From: Nyssa sinensis
Taxonomy: Eukaryota; Streptophyta; Magnoliopsida; Cornales; Nyssaceae
Assembly: GCA_008638375.1 (NCBI GenBank)
Contig: CM018050.1
Span: 25,036,216 to 25,100,215 of the forward strand
DNA: 64,000 nucleotides
Direction: 5' to 3'
Under the pieces are notes generated by a model that did no database searches, was not told the DNA's origin, and saw nothing but the letters and a program-made list of their open reading frames with translations. This document shows positions 62,300 to 64,000 of the stretch, piece after piece. Within the stretch, counting starts at the first letter, position 1. The number at the start of each line of letters is the position of its first letter. The translations under genes and the position numbers were made by a program.

Positions 62300-64000
62300 T
62301 TAGCCACTTGTGCCAGGACAAAGATCTGTCGTAGTTGTGATATCATCAGCACAAGGGCTACGACTTGCCTTGTGCTTGCGTGGTTTCTTAGAATTGTTCC
62401 CTTTTGCTGACGAAGTTGGGCGATTTCTCTTGGCAACATTTGGGAAAGATGGAACACCCTCAAGTCCTAGAAATAGATTTCCCAGGTGAGAATTCAGAGG
62501 CACACCATACCCTGCCCCATCTTGCATGCAAGACTTAGATTGTAGCTCCACCAATAACGTGCCTAGTAGATCCGCCTTCGCCTCTTTACTAAGAGCACCT
62601 AACAAATCTACGAAGGTTACTCCATGCATACAGGATCCAGACAGTTGAAAGGCTGCTTGATGGGAAGGTTCGGATTCCTGAATGAAAACACGCTCAAGTT
62701 AAGAAGCAGACTACAAGTTGTGAACCAAGTTAAAAAAAAAAAAATCACATACAAAATATACCTGAACCATGATCTTGGGAGCCCTTGCCACTGCAATTTT
62801 CCGCTTGGATTTCAAAGTTATCTTTGTCATAGAGGGATCTTGGGCAACAACAGACTTGGTAACATGAACAGACTTCAATTTTAAACGAGTAGCCACAAAT
62901 CTCAAAAACTCAACAGGTTGTCGTATACACGTAAGATAGGTCAATTGGCTGTATCCGTCCCAATCTTCCGACTTTCTGTAACTAGGTCGCCTCAAGGAAT
63001 TGTCAGTTTTTAGTATGGGCTCGACCACAATCTCAAGGGCCTACCCTTGAGGAAAGGCAAGGGTACGCCCGCGACGCTTCCTGGGGTGGATGACTACAGA
63101 GCCATCTGGAGTATCCCAACTTTGAATCTTGGGCACAAAAAAATGAGAATAACTTTGCGAAGGACTACAAAGCTCTATATCAATGTTTGGGACAGTCTAG
63201 TCAAAACCAAACTGACATGCAACCCAATGAGGATTATAAGTCACACTACAATCTAATAGCTCATCTCGGACTGGTAAGCAAAATGGTGTCAGGATGGCCC
63301 CCCATATACAACCCAATTCCGAAACAGAATCTTCATGAATGCTGATGGACGTGATGTCCCTAGGGTACAAGAGCAAGTCTTTTTCACCCTGGAACGGACT
63401 GACATAGGGCCTAAAAACAAAATTTTCCTCCACATCCATAAGTTGAGCAAGAGTCTTGTGGGTGCCTTTGCCTCTCCAGCGGGACGCACGGCTAATGGTA
63501 TTAGGAACAACCTTTGTTGTCCTTGCCTTACCATCCAAGACCTTCGTGCACGGGAAAACATGAGGCTTCGCATAATCCTTAAACCGCTCAAACAAGAAGA
63601 TTTGAAGAAAGGTGGTTACGGCATAGCTAGCCACATCATATCGACCAACTGACCGCCGTGAAGCTTCATGAATAATGTCTAATCGGTGATACAAAAGTCT
63701 AAGAAATAAAGGCGCCAGCTCAATGATCTTTCCACGAGCAAGTTTCACAACAAAAGTAAAGATTGTCATGTTAGGGCCATCTTCAGGGGGCATGGGAAGT
63801 ATGCATCTGGATAGCCAACAAGCAAGGTATGCAGCTAAACGATGGGGACTATCACATTCAGGACCATCATTCTCCTCGCAATCACAATCGGGACCATCAT
63901 ACTCCTGGCAAAAATCCCCCTCATCAATTGATTTTTGGGGTTTCAAAGTTTTAGAAAAATAACATTGCCAAGCTCAAAAGGTGGATTTTCACCTAGAAGA
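62300..64000 (-). pseudogene. Second plant mobile domain (PMD) gene, partial and broken
   Basis: The minus strand enters from the right edge. Exon 62762-64000 has a 249-codon frame (63197-63946) with LAAYLACWLSRCILPMP, LARGKIIELAPLFLRLLYHR and GRYDVASYAV, the PMD core (PF10536), then WVACQFGFD before a TAG (63197-63199). A second TAG is at 63041-63043, after which the frame goes on to KIMVQ and a donor GTATAT. Intron 62678-62761; last exon 62300-62677 with VTFVDLLGALSKEAKADLLG and a basic Lys/Arg tail, ending in TAA. The order and sequence match the antisense gene of the Tat element (RLVAYLTCRLSR; GLSDQAKIDFFSALL), so this is probably cargo of another transposon lying right of the window. A host PMD gene is less likely. 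Confidence 0.75.

Noticed and set aside
63335..63652. Plus-strand 105-codon frame
   Set aside because: Shadow of the PMD reading frame on the other strand, which carries recognisable motifs.

Overview
This is nuclear DNA of a flowering plant, almost certainly a eudicot. It is AT-rich, full of AT, GA and CA microsatellites, has spliced genes with long introns, and is dominated by nested transposable elements. Only two host genes can be supported. Both are on the minus strand: the 5' end of an organellar DNA gyrase B gene (GYRB, 2193-2712, running off the left edge) and a complete 11-exon gene for a microtubule-associated protein of the plant MAP70 family (43784-53203).

Layout. 1-2900: GYRB exons 1-2, a long intron and a promoter with telo-box motifs. 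3914-11611: a probable solo LTR with a second, related solo LTR (6305-9711) nested in it. 12426-13082: a hAT-type MITE. 16060-19198: a third solo LTR, reverse strand, carrying a SINE-like insert. 20991-41604: a minus-strand Ty3/gypsy retrotransposon of the Tat lineage. It has two 1.13-kb LTRs, a broken gag-protease-RT-RNase H-second RNase H-integrase, and a multi-exon plant mobile domain (PMD) gene on the opposite strand between integrase and the 3' LTR. Two more LTRs of the solo-LTR family are inserted in its integrase (27584-31544) and gag (36090-39738). 42070-42802: a hAT-type element with a perfect 8-bp target duplication that carries a LINE RNase-H fragment. 43784-53203: MAP70. 56229-56488: a Mutator-type MITE. 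58481-62300: LINE fragments. 62300-64000: a second broken PMD gene, minus strand, running off the right edge.

Order of events. The Tat element is old: its LTRs differ at about one site in eight over the stretch I compared by eye, nearly all transitions, and every coding domain is interrupted. The large LTRs landed in it later. Their single copies, TG...CA ends and matching 5-bp flanks point to LTR-LTR recombination leaving solo LTRs. The points most worth checking are the antisense PMD gene with its own TATA box, the second PMD locus, a GC-AG intron in MAP70 next to a duplicated intron segment carrying a relic splice site, and the hAT element with a captured LINE fragment. Exon limits were read by eye from splice signals and family resemblance; no alignment or database search was run.
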